Assembly: GCA_002786785.1 (NCBI GenBank)
Contig: PCUD01000116.1
Span: 50,252 to 103,861, forward strand
Source: Ignavibacteriales bacterium CG18_big_fil_WC_8_21_14_2_50_31_20
GTDB lineage: Bacteria > Bacteroidota > Ignavibacteria > Ignavibacteriales > Melioribacteraceae
DNA: 53,610 bases
Reading direction: 5' to 3'
The position numbers and the translations under genes were made by a program. Positions 46,793 through 53,610 of this stretch are shown in pieces. Under the pieces are notes generated by a model, which was not told the origin of the DNA, did not search any database, and worked only from the letters and a program-made list of their open reading frames with translations. The stretch's first letter is position 1; every line of letters starts with the position of its first letter.

Positions 46793-47757
46793 AAAGCATC
46801 AATTAAATTTGAAGTACCATCTTGTGTAACAGATGAGATTAGAAAAGGAATTCCATCATAATTTTTAATTTTTTTAGTTAATAATTTATTTTTCTCCTTA
46901 TCGCTCAATAAGTCAGATTTTGTAAAAACAATTACTCGTTTTTTATCCTTCATTAAGTCACTAAATTCTATTAACTCATTTAATAAAACGTTATAGACGT
47001 TTTGAGGCTTTTCAACAGTTGGGTCAATTAAAATCAAAAGAACTTTTGTTCGCTCAATATGTTTTAGAAACTTATGGCCAAGACCTTTACCAACGTGAGC
47101 ACCTTCAATAATTCCTGGAATATCGGCAATTACAAAACTTTTAAAATCTTTGTACTGAACTATTCCAAGATTTGGTTCTAAAGTTGTAAAAGGATAATCA
47201 GCAATTTTTGGTCTGGCAGCTGAAACAACTGAAATAAAAGTCGATTTGCCTGCATTTGGAAATCCTACAAGTCCAACATCAGCTAAGAGCTTTAATTCAA
47301 GAACTATGTTCATTTCTTTGCCTTCAATTCCATGCTGAGCATAACGCGGAGCTTGGTTTGTAGCAGTTGCAAAATTACTATTACCTTTTCCCCCTATTCC
47401 ACCTTTTAGGAAAATAACTTTCTTTCCATTTTCGTTAAAATCAACAAGAACATCATTTGTTTCTTCATCTTTAATAATAGTTCCAACTGGGACTTTAATA
47501 ATAATGCTTTCGCCATCTTTTCCATCTTTTTGAGATTTTTCTCCAGAAGCTCCATTTTCAGCAATTGACTTTCTACGATATTTAAAATCGAGTAGTGTTG
47601 TTAAATTATTATCAGCAACAAAAATTATATCGCCACCTTTGCCACCATTTCCACCAGAAGGACCGCCTTTGGCAACAAATTTTTCACGTCTAAATGCAAC
47701 AGCGCCAGGTCCACCATTACCAGCTTTTACATATATTTTTGCATAATCTATTATCAT
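46768..47757 (-). CDS. obgE: Obg/CgtA GTPase
   Basis: 329-residue ribosome-associated GTPase. The glycine-rich Obg domain (1-158) contains KAGNGGPGAVAFRREKFVAKGGPSGGNGGKGGDI. The G domain follows with G1 GFPNAGKST, switch region TTLEPNLG, G3 ADIPGIIEGAHVGKGLGHKFL, G4 FTKSD and G5 LISSVT. It takes part in late 50S maturation and stress signalling. The C-terminal OCT domain of some Obg proteins is absent, as is common. The permease gene overlaps its 3' end. Confidence 0.97.
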   Translation of the reverse strand: MIIDYAKIYVKAGNGGPGAVAFRREKFVAKGGPSGGNGGKGGDIIFVADNNLTTLLDFKYRRKSIAENGASGEKSQKDGKDGESIIIKVPVGTIIKDEETNDVLVDFNENGKKVIFLKGGIGGKGNSNFATATNQAPRYAQHGIEGKEMNIVLELKLLADVGLVGFPNAGKSTFISVVSAARPKIADYPFTTLEPNLGIVQYKDFKSFVIADIPGIIEGAHVGKGLGHKFLKHIERTKVLLILIDPTVEKPQNVYNVLLNELIEFSDLMKDKKRVIVFTKSDLLSDKEKNKLLTKKIKNYDGIPFLISSVTQDGTSNLIDALWNLIEQR

Positions 47758-47794
47758 TAGTTTACTTTTTAAAATGCATCTTTTTTAGTTTGCA

Positions 47795-49714
47795 TTATTT
47801 ATAAAATTCGGAAATAATATTCTTAAACATTTTAATTTCCTTTATTGATGAATCAACAAATGCTTTTTTAGCAATTTCATCAATTATATTGTACGCTTCC
47901 GCCTCACTTTTTGCCTCGGAAATTTCTTCAATTGCTTTAGCAAAATCTTCCATATCGTAATCAAAAACTACTTCTATTATTTTTGGAATTTTTTTATTAT
48001 CCAACACTTTTGAAATATCAATTAAATTATACGATTCTTTATTAGTTGAATTAGTTTCTTCTGAACTTTCATCACTTGTTTCCGAGCTTTCGAATCTATT
48101 ATTTGTATTTCCCTCTAATTCTTCTTTACTAAATAATAGTGGTTCTGTTTCTTCCTCAATTTCTGTAGCTTTGTTATCAAAATCCATTACGTTTTTGTCA
48201 TCTTCATCAAGTAACGAATCTATTTCTTCCATAATTTTAGAATCTGGGTTCTCCGGAATAAAATCAAAAAGATCATTTTCTTCTTCTGTTTCCAAATTAG
48301 ATTCAAAATTGCTTTCAGATTTTTTTGAAGATTCTGATGCCCAGCCTTCATTATCCTCATTATTATCAATATCATTTGATTCATCATCCAACTTTGCAAC
48401 AAGATCATTTGCACTAAAAGTTATTGATGAGCCAAGTTTAATAAAACCTTTTTCTTGTTCTTCAACAACAGATTGCTCATTTGCGTCTTGCTCATCCTCT
48501 TCAGAATCCATAATAACATTATTTATTTTTGTCTCTAAAGGGTCTGAACTTTCGTCAATTTCAATACGAGCCAAAGGTAGTTCATCTTCTTCAACATACG
48601 AATTTAATTCTTCTTCCTCTGTTGCTAATTCATATATTTCGTCAATATTTTTCTCGTCTATTCTCCTATCTTCATCTAACTCTGGAGGTTCAAGTTCTTT
48701 ATCTTTAATCTCACCAAAATCATCAACTTCTTCTTCAATATTTTCAATATGAGATTGCAAAAATGATTTTGGCTCATCGGCTAAGGATTCATTTTGTCCC
48801 TCATTATTATGCTCTTCTGTTGGTAATTCGTCAGTTTCAATTTCCTCTTTTTCATAACCATCATCAATTTCTTGAATTGATTTATTTTCAAGATTAATAT
48901 CGGATTGTTCTATTTGTTCTACTTGTAAAATATCATCTTCAATAATTTCGCTTTCCTCAGCATCTAACAATATGTTTTTGAATTTAACAATATCAAACTT
49001 GTTTTTATTTCCAAATCCGAACTTTTCATCAATTAAAAGTTTTAATTTATCTAAACTTTTATCCACTAAAAATAATTCAACAAATTGCTTTGAAATTTTT
49101 TGATTCTTCAACTCGCCAGCATAAATAAACTCTGCCATACTATTAAAAGCTGTATCTAAGACTTTGTCAAAATTGCTTTCATAATTTATTTTGTCAATTT
49201 TATTTAACAATTCTTCCAACTCATCAGAAGAAAGTGTGACCATTCTTTTTTTATTAAAAAAATTTATTAACAATCGTTTTAAAAAAGGATAGTAATAGAC
49301 ATAATTCAATATTTGTTTTACTTCAACTATTTGCTTTGTTGATTCATTTTCGTTTTCAAACACAAACTGCATTAGTGACCATTTAGGTCGAATAAGAAAA
49401 TTTGTATTAAAAGATGTAGCGTGTAACAGTAATTTGCTTAAATAGTCAAATGAGAATTTCTTTGTCTTTTTAATTTCTTCTCCAATGGATGAAAAATATT
49501 CAGTTATATTGTCACCCGAATAGTCAAAAAGTGAATCTTTTAGAAGTTTTTGCCTATCCTCATAAATCAAAAAGTCAATTTCTGCAGATAAATATTGAAG
49601 TAACGCTGGATGTATGTTAGTTGTAAGTAATTGCTCATAAGTGATAAACGAACCCAAATGCTTAATTTTATTTAAGTTGTATTTGTATATAAATTCAATT
49701 TCTTTTTCAAACAT
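47795..49714 (-). CDS. Long acidic protein of unknown function
   Basis: 639 residues, not recognised as a known family. It has three parts. Residues 1-245 are probably helical and relatively hydrophobic (LSAEIDFLIYEDRQKLLKDSLFDY, VKQILNYVYYYPFLKRLLINFF). Residues 250-560 are strongly acidic and low in complexity, rich in Glu, Asp and Ser, and likely disordered. Residues 565-639 form a helical C-terminal domain (KKIPKIIEVVFDYDMEDFAKAIEEIS, AYNIIDEIAKKAFVDSSIKEIKMFKNIISEF). No signal peptide or TM helix is seen, so it is probably cytoplasmic. It sits 37 bases upstream of obg in the same direction. A scaffold or regulatory role is possible but not shown. Confidence 0.7.
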   Translation of the reverse strand: MFEKEIEFIYKYNLNKIKHLGSFITYEQLLTTNIHPALLQYLSAEIDFLIYEDRQKLLKDSLFDYSGDNITEYFSSIGEEIKKTKKFSFDYLSKLLLHATSFNTNFLIRPKWSLMQFVFENENESTKQIVEVKQILNYVYYYPFLKRLLINFFNKKRMVTLSSDELEELLNKIDKINYESNFDKVLDTAFNSMAEFIYAGELKNQKISKQFVELFLVDKSLDKLKLLIDEKFGFGNKNKFDIVKFKNILLDAEESEIIEDDILQVEQIEQSDINLENKSIQEIDDGYEKEEIETDELPTEEHNNEGQNESLADEPKSFLQSHIENIEEEVDDFGEIKDKELEPPELDEDRRIDEKNIDEIYELATEEEELNSYVEEDELPLARIEIDESSDPLETKINNVIMDSEEDEQDANEQSVVEEQEKGFIKLGSSITFSANDLVAKLDDESNDIDNNEDNEGWASESSKKSESNFESNLETEEENDLFDFIPENPDSKIMEEIDSLLDEDDKNVMDFDNKATEIEEETEPLLFSKEELEGNTNNRFESSETSDESSEETNSTNKESYNLIDISKVLDNKKIPKIIEVVFDYDMEDFAKAIEEISEAKSEAEAYNIIDEIAKKAFVDSSIKEIKMFKNIISEFYK

Positions 49715-50146
49715 GTTTTTGCTCTACGTTAAACAGACTTCAGTTTATTGATTCGGTTCTTAAATTTAACAATTTATTTTGTAATGCAATAATGAAAAAA
49801 TCAACTCCTAACTCTAGAGATAACCAATTCGAAATATTAAAGTTTACGGTAGAGGTTTTTATTTAAGGCAAAAGTTCTATTCAATTGGTGAATATTTTGA
49901 TTCACTGTTAGAATCAACTCAATTATTATTACAAAGTAATAAAATCAAATTAAAAAGTTTTTTTTGCATTTTCAATGTTATTAAAAACCTTATTTAATTT
50001 TGTTAGTCCAAAAACTAATTCAACTGAATCAGGCATTGATGATAAATGTTAGAACTCCCATGCTTAAAATGTTTTTTTAATGAAACAACAAGTTGTTGTA
50101 GTTTGCTTTATTTTAAATGCATAATTCCAATTTTAACCAACAACAT
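49715..50146. other. 432-base non-coding stretch
   Basis: Space between the sigma-54 regulator gene and the acidic protein gene, both on the minus strand. I see no gene with a start codon and SD. A frame without a start codon from about 49835 to 49996 reads KVYGRGFYLRQKFYSIGE and onward for about 50 residues, and might be a remnant. Promoters for the acidic protein must lie here, but none is clear. A weak hairpin with ACAACA and TGTTGT arms near 50087-50101 could be a poor terminator. Confidence 0.5.
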
Positions 50147-51895
50147 TTACTTTATTGATTTTGAAATATTAATATTATGCTTCTTCATTTTTCTCCACAG
50201 AGTTGAAGGATCAATATTTAATTCCTTTGCCGCTTTCGGTCTATTGTGATTATTCTTTTCCAAAACTGAAATTATTAATTCTTTTTCAGTTTCCTTAAAG
50301 CCTTTTTGTCTGCTTGAATTATCTAACACACTAGCTTGCTCATTAAATTCTCTTATTCTTTTTGGCAAACACTCAACTTGGATTACTTCTCCATTGCATA
50401 AAACGAAACAATGCTCAATAGCATTTTCCAATTCCCTAATATTACCTGGCCAGTTATAATCCAGTATAAGATCAAAAGCAGATGATGAGAATTGCCTTAT
50501 GCTTTTGTTGAATTTCTTGTTGAAACTTTTAATAAAATGATTAACCAATAAAGGGATATCATCCATTCTTTCTCTTAATGGTGGAAGATGAATATTAATT
50601 ACATTAATTCTGTAAAACAGATCTTCTCTAAATCTTTTTGCGGAAATTTCTTCAGAAAGATTTTTGTTTGTAGCTGCAATTATTCTGGTATCCATTTTAA
50701 TAGATTTGTTTCCACCAACCCTCTCAAATTCGTGAGTTTCTAAAACCCTCAGAAGCTTTGTCTGCACTGCTGTTGAAAGATCACCAATTTCATCCAAGAA
50801 TAAAGTGCCTCCTTGTGCAAGTTCAAACCTTCCAATTTTAGTTTTTATTGCACCAGTAAAAGCTCCTTTTTCATGTCCAAAAAGTTCGCTTTCTAATAGT
50901 GATTCCGCAAACGCACTACAATTAACTGCTACAAAAGGACCTGTTTTCCTTGAACTTTTAAGATGAATTGCGCGTGCTGCTAATTCTTTTCCAGTCCCAC
51001 TTTCACCAGTTACTAAAACAGAGCTATCAGTTTGTGACACACTTTCCAGAACAGAAATAATTTGTTTAATCTCTTTATTTCTGCCAACAATATTCTCATA
51101 TGTATAATATTCATTAAGATGTGCAGATAAGTTTCTTATTTCTGAAATGTCAATAAAAGTTTCAACAGCACCAATATTCTCATTTTTATTGTTAATTAAA
51201 ACTACAGAATTTACACGAATAGGAATATTTTTACCACCCTTTTGAATTATCTCTAATTCATTTCCCAACATTGGTTTACCATTTTTAATTGTTTGTTCCA
51301 TGTGGCATCCATTGCGACAAAGAGAAGAGTTGAAAATATTCCAACATTTTTTACCAATAGCTTCCAACTTTTTAAACCCTGTTATTTTTTCTGCAGAGGT
51401 ATTAAATGAAGTGATATTCCAATCGTTATCAATTGTAAATGTACCTTCTATATTACTATTAAATATTGCATCAAGTTTATTTTTTTGATCGATAAGTTCA
51501 GAAGTCTTTTGTTGAATTTCTTCAGCTAAAAAAAGCATTTCTTTTGTATCTCTAAATACAAAAACTACACTTAGAACCGTTTCATCCCTTTTAATAGGAG
51601 TAACTGATGCAAGCACATTAATTATATTGCCCTTATTATCGGTTATGTTAATGGAAAGATTCGAAAAAACAATATTATCTTTTAATGATTCAATAATATA
51701 TTTTCGTTCACTATTTTTTTTCGCAAAAATAAAATCAAATTTACTTCCTATTACCTCTTCTTCAGAATAACCTGTAATTCTTGAAGCTGCTGCATTAAAT
51801 ACAATGATTTTTTCATCTTTGCTAATTACAACAATCCCATCAGGAATTATTAAAGTTTCCTTATTCCTATCAATTATATTTTGAACATCTGTCAT
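50147..51895 (-). CDS. Sigma-54-dependent activator with two PAS domains
   Basis: 582-residue enhancer-binding protein from ATG 51895. PAS 1 covers about 10-120. PAS 2 covers about 145-265 and holds a cysteine motif, Cys184-x8-Cys193-x3-Cys197-His198 ([17 protein letters not shown]), which may bind a cofactor or sense redox state. The AAA+ domain has GESGTGKE (Walker A), the sigma-54 contact GAFTGA and [11 protein letters not shown] (Walker B). The C-terminal Fis-type helix-turn-helix is [23 protein letters not shown]. The frame opens further upstream to 52087, but that part crosses the promoter region and does not look like protein. It is divergent from a radical SAM operon with a sigma-54 promoter. 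Confidence 0.93.
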   Translation of the reverse strand: MTDVQNIIDRNKETLIIPDGIVVISKDEKIIVFNAAASRITGYSEEEVIGSKFDFIFAKKNSERKYIIESLKDNIVFSNLSINITDNKGNIINVLASVTPIKRDETVLSVVFVFRDTKEMLFLAEEIQQKTSELIDQKNKLDAIFNSNIEGTFTIDNDWNITSFNTSAEKITGFKKLEAIGKKCWNIFNSSLCRNGCHMEQTIKNGKPMLGNELEIIQKGGKNIPIRVNSVVLINNKNENIGAVETFIDISEIRNLSAHLNEYYTYENIVGRNKEIKQIISVLESVSQTDSSVLVTGESGTGKELAARAIHLKSSRKTGPFVAVNCSAFAESLLESELFGHEKGAFTGAIKTKIGRFELAQGGTLFLDEIGDLSTAVQTKLLRVLETHEFERVGGNKSIKMDTRIIAATNKNLSEEISAKRFREDLFYRINVINIHLPPLRERMDDIPLLVNHFIKSFNKKFNKSIRQFSSSAFDLILDYNWPGNIRELENAIEHCFVLCNGEVIQVECLPKRIREFNEQASVLDNSSRQKGFKETEKELIISVLEKNNHNRPKAAKELNIDPSTLWRKMKKHNINISKSIK

Positions 51896-51919
51896 TGTTT
51901 TCTCAAAATTTGTAAATAA

Positions 51920-51948
51920 AATATAGCCATTTGATTGCGATAATGCAA
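51920..51948 (-). promoter_or_regulatory. Possible sigma-70 promoter of the activator gene
   Basis: On the minus strand TTGCAT (51943-51948) is followed by exactly 17 bases and TATATT (51920-51925). The -10 is a 5 of 6 match; the -35 is only 3 of 6. It lies about 25 bases before ATG 51895. The -35 overlaps the palindrome at 51944-51969, so a bound activator could repress its own gene. Confidence 0.4.
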
Positions 51949-51969
51949 CCTTTATGCATAAACATTGCA
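51944..51969. promoter_or_regulatory. Imperfect palindrome, candidate activator binding site
   Basis: A 26-base inverted repeat, with halves TGCAACCTTTATG and CATAAACATTGCA matching at 11 of 13 positions around the centre TTTATGCATAAA. Its centre is about 97 bases upstream of the predicted start of the sigma-54 promoter, within the range used by enhancer-binding proteins. A further short pair TTGC/GCAA overlaps it at 51935-51948. Confidence 0.6.
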
Positions 51970-52027
51970 CTATTACAATAATATTTAAAAAATGATTAAA
52001 AAAAACGACTAAAAAGCTTGTTTTTTG

Positions 52028-52043
52028 TGGCATACAATTAGCA
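52028..52043 (+). promoter_or_regulatory. Sigma-54 (-24/-12) promoter of the radical SAM operon
   Basis: TGGCATACAATTAGCA matches the consensus TGGCAYR-N4-TTGCW at every defined position except one T of the -12 element. The GG (52029-52030) and GC (52041-52042) are separated by exactly 10 bases, as sigma-54 requires. Transcription would start near 52054, giving a leader of about 22 bases with SD GAGGT before ATG 52076. A sigma-54 activator gene is divergent next to it. Confidence 0.82.
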
Positions 52044-52075
52044 TTAATAGTATAAATCTTAAAACGAGGTATAAT

Positions 52076-53125
52076 ATGAATAGTCAAATAATTACTCGGT
52101 TCAAAAATATTGCAAAAAAAATCTCCGCAAAATTGGAAGAGAGTATTCTTTCTGATAAATCACTAAAATGCAAAGTAGTATATGGACCTGTAAAAACGAG
52201 AAGATTAGGTTTAGTATTAGGAATTAATAATGCACAATCAAAAACATGTTCATATAATTGTGTTTATTGTCCAAGTGGAAAAACCTCTTGCTGCTCTACA
52301 TTCAGTAATAGCTGTTTGTCGCCTTATGAACTTTATATTTCTGTTAAAAATAAATTAGAAGAAATAAAAAGAAATGGACAAAAAGTGGAATATATTCTTT
52401 TTGCCGGCAGTGGAGACCCAGCGCTTGATCCTAATCTATCAAAAGAAATCTCACTATTGCGAGAATTTGGTTATAAAATTGCCGTTTATACAAATTCTTC
52501 TTTAATCTGGAATGAAAACATACAAGAAAATTTAATGTTTGCAGACTATGTATCTCTTAAAGTTGATACTGTTTCTGAAAATACTTGGTCGAAACTAAAC
52601 CGCCCACATCCAAGATTAAGATTTAAGCATATATTAAATGGAATAGAACAGTTTTCAAAAAGATTTAGAGGTACACTTAGTACTGAAACTACACTTGTAA
52701 AGGATATCAACGATAGTACAGAGGAAATACATGAGCTTTCGAACTTTTTGAATAATCTCAAATGTAAAACATCATATTTTCTCACACCTTCGTTTCCTCC
52801 AACAAAAAGCTTCGCCGTAAGTCCTGAAGCTAGTGTATTGGAACAATTATCCGGAATGTTAAAAGAAAAATTAAAAAACGCGGTTTTATTGTGTTGCCCC
52901 GAAACAGAAGAGTTCTTTGCAACCGGTGATTTTGAAAATGAATTAATGGGATTGCTTTCACTTCACCCTGTTAGGGTTGATTCAGTAAAACACTTTGTTA
53001 AAGAGAACACCAAATTAGACTTACTTGAAAATTTAATTGATAATCAGACTATAAAAGAAATAACATATAGTGAAAGAAATTTTTATGTAGAGAATATTGA
53101 ACCCAACTTAAGTGTGGCTTCATAA
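52076..53125 (+). CDS. COG0731-type radical SAM protein
   Basis: 349-residue radical SAM enzyme. The cluster motif is C58-x3-C62-x2-C65 in [14 protein letters not shown], preceded by [18 protein letters not shown], the block that marks the COG0731 group (related to TYW1 but of different or unknown function in bacteria). A SAM-binding glycine stretch reads [14 protein letters not shown]. The C-terminal third (from about 255) contains [16 protein letters not shown] and a possible helical domain. ATG 52076 follows SD GAGGT; a TTG at 52025 lies inside the promoter and is rejected. It is the first gene of an operon with a small protein and an Mrp-type ATPase. The substrate is unknown. Confidence 0.87.
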   Translation: MNSQIITRFKNIAKKISAKLEESILSDKSLKCKVVYGPVKTRRLGLVLGINNAQSKTCSYNCVYCPSGKTSCCSTFSNSCLSPYELYISVKNKLEEIKRNGQKVEYILFAGSGDPALDPNLSKEISLLREFGYKIAVYTNSSLIWNENIQENLMFADYVSLKVDTVSENTWSKLNRPHPRLRFKHILNGIEQFSKRFRGTLSTETTLVKDINDSTEEIHELSNFLNNLKCKTSYFLTPSFPPTKSFAVSPEASVLEQLSGMLKEKLKNAVLLCCPETEEFFATGDFENELMGLLSLHPVRVDSVKHFVKENTKLDLLENLIDNQTIKEITYSERNFYVENIEPNLSVAS

Positions 53126-53147
53126 ATATTTTTGAGGGAATTGTTAG

Positions 53148-53300
53148 ATGGATAAAATGAAATCAATTAATATTAATAAATATTTTTCTTTACTCCTCTG
53201 GCTTGTTGGATCAAATCTTTATTCAAGAAAAGGAATAAGACAATATCTAGACGGTCTTGGCTCTTTCTCAACAAAAATTGGAAATACAGAATATGACTGA
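53148..53300 (+). CDS. Small 50-residue protein, unrecognised
   Basis: Short ORF between the radical SAM and Mrp genes. It reads MDKMKSININKYFSLLLWLV and continues GSNLYSRKGIRQYLDGLGSF to a stop at 53298-53300. GAGGG lies about 9 bases before the ATG, and the stop overlaps the start of the Mrp gene (ATGACTGA), so it is probably translated and coupled. A short hydrophobic stretch (YFSLLLWLVG) is too short for a certain TM helix. No family was recognised. It could be a small partner of the ATPase or radical SAM protein. Confidence 0.65.
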   Translation: MDKMKSININKYFSLLLWLVGSNLYSRKGIRQYLDGLGSFSTKIGNTEYD

Positions 53301-53610
53301 GCACGAACAAGATATAGCTTATGAAGAAGAAGAAAAAAGAATTAAAGAGAATGTTTCAAAGATTAATCACCGTATAGCCGTATTTAGTGGTAAAGGCGGT
53401 GTTGGTAAAACAACATTGAGCGTAAACCTAGCTTATGGATTACAATTAGAAGGCTTCTCAACTGGAATTCTTGACGCAGATATTACAGGTCCTAATGTTG
53501 CTAAAATGCTTGGGATTAATAGCGAATTGATTATGCTGGATTCGAAAATGATTCCGTTTGAAAAATATGGAGTAAAAATGATTTCCATAGATTCATTAAT
53601 TCCATCTGGA
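53293..53610 (+). CDS. Mrp/NBP35-family ATPase, 3' end missing
   Basis: The first 106 codons of a P-loop iron-sulfur carrier protein. After a short acidic start (MTEHEQDIAYEEEEKRIKEN) comes the deviant Walker A VFSGKGGVGKTTLSVNLAYG, then ILDADITGPNVAKMLGI, the hallmark of Mrp/ApbC/NBP35 proteins. The family moves or assembles 4Fe-4S clusters. It overlaps the small upstream ORF by 8 bases. The gene runs off the right edge, so the C-terminal CxxC motif cannot be checked. Sigma-54 control of an Mrp gene is known from the orange-protein loci of Desulfovibrio. Confidence 0.93.
   Translation, partial: MTEHEQDIAYEEEEKRIKENVSKINHRIAVFSGKGGVGKTTLSVNLAYGLQLEGFSTGILDADITGPNVAKMLGINSELIMLDSKMIPFEKYGVKMISIDSLIPSG

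Noticed and set aside
48171-48752. 193-residue Ser-rich open frame on the plus strand
   Set aside because: It is the antisense of the Glu/Asp-rich region of the acidic protein; its Ser runs arise from complemented Glu/Asp codons, and it has no SD.
49835-49996. Frame of about 50 codons without a start codon in the non-coding stretch
   Set aside because: It reads like protein in part but has no ATG, GTG or TTG with an SD, and no match; kept only as a possible remnant.
50046-50249. 67-residue plus-strand frame near the end of the activator gene
   Set aside because: It is partly antisense to the helix-turn-helix end of the activator and lacks an SD.
52025-52075. N-terminal extension of the radical SAM protein from TTG 52025
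   Set aside because: It overlaps the sigma-54 promoter, has no SD, and ATG 52076 has GAGGT directly upstream.
51896-52087. 64-residue N-terminal extension of the sigma-54 activator
   Set aside because: It covers the palindrome and both promoters and does not resemble a PAS or other domain; it would also cross the start of the divergent gene.

Overview
The window is AT-rich chromosomal DNA from a Gram-negative member of the Bacteroidota/Chlorobi group, most like the Ignavibacteria (an inference). The signs are C-terminal type IX secretion (T9SS) sorting domains with the NYPNPFNPST motif, a PorV-family protein, TonB receptors with CarboxypepD_reg domains, genes for Kdo and LPS export, and a LytS/LytTR pair. 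Shine-Dalgarno (SD) sequences are frequent, unlike in many Bacteroidetes, and several of them decide start codons. I saw no insertion sequence, prophage or CRISPR array.

Layout. 1-2331 (+): LiaF-like protein (5' end missing), LytS kinase and LytTR regulator. 2446-9600 (+): TetR regulator, TolC-like channel, adaptor and RND pump, then a divergent crotonase. 9698-19448 (-): one long run led by a VWA lipoprotein: gatC, kdsB-like, PLP deaminase, a lone B12-domain protein, a DUF1624-type membrane protein, ruvB, kdsC, lptC, lptA-like, lptB and a small membrane protein. It combines Kdo activation, LPS export and housekeeping genes. 19603-27108 (-): TonB receptor, large T9SS-type cargo, PorV-family protein.

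27638-42617 (-): two neighbouring units separated by a hairpin. The upstream unit encodes a TonB receptor, DUF4876-like lipoprotein, DUF6850-like barrel and two T9SS beta-propeller proteins. The downstream unit encodes a NapH/NosR-like 4Fe-4S membrane protein with HMA-like domains, an ABC ATPase, a permease and a DUF4857-like protein. Together they look like an envelope uptake or redox system that I cannot assign to a substrate. 42833-49714: galE, rpsU (+), a LOG-family protein, secG with tRNA-Met, a FecCD-type permease overlapping obg, and a long acidic protein.

50147-53610 is the most interesting part. A sigma-54 activator with a cysteine-bearing PAS domain is divergent from an operon of a COG0731-type radical SAM protein, an unrecognised 50-residue protein and an Mrp/NBP35 ATPase that runs off the end. 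The space between them holds a near-consensus -24/-12 promoter and, about 97 bases upstream of its predicted start, a 26-base imperfect palindrome that also overlaps a possible -35 of the activator gene. The layout recalls the sigma-54-controlled orange-protein (ORP) loci of anaerobes, but the radical SAM gene and small protein make it a distinct arrangement.
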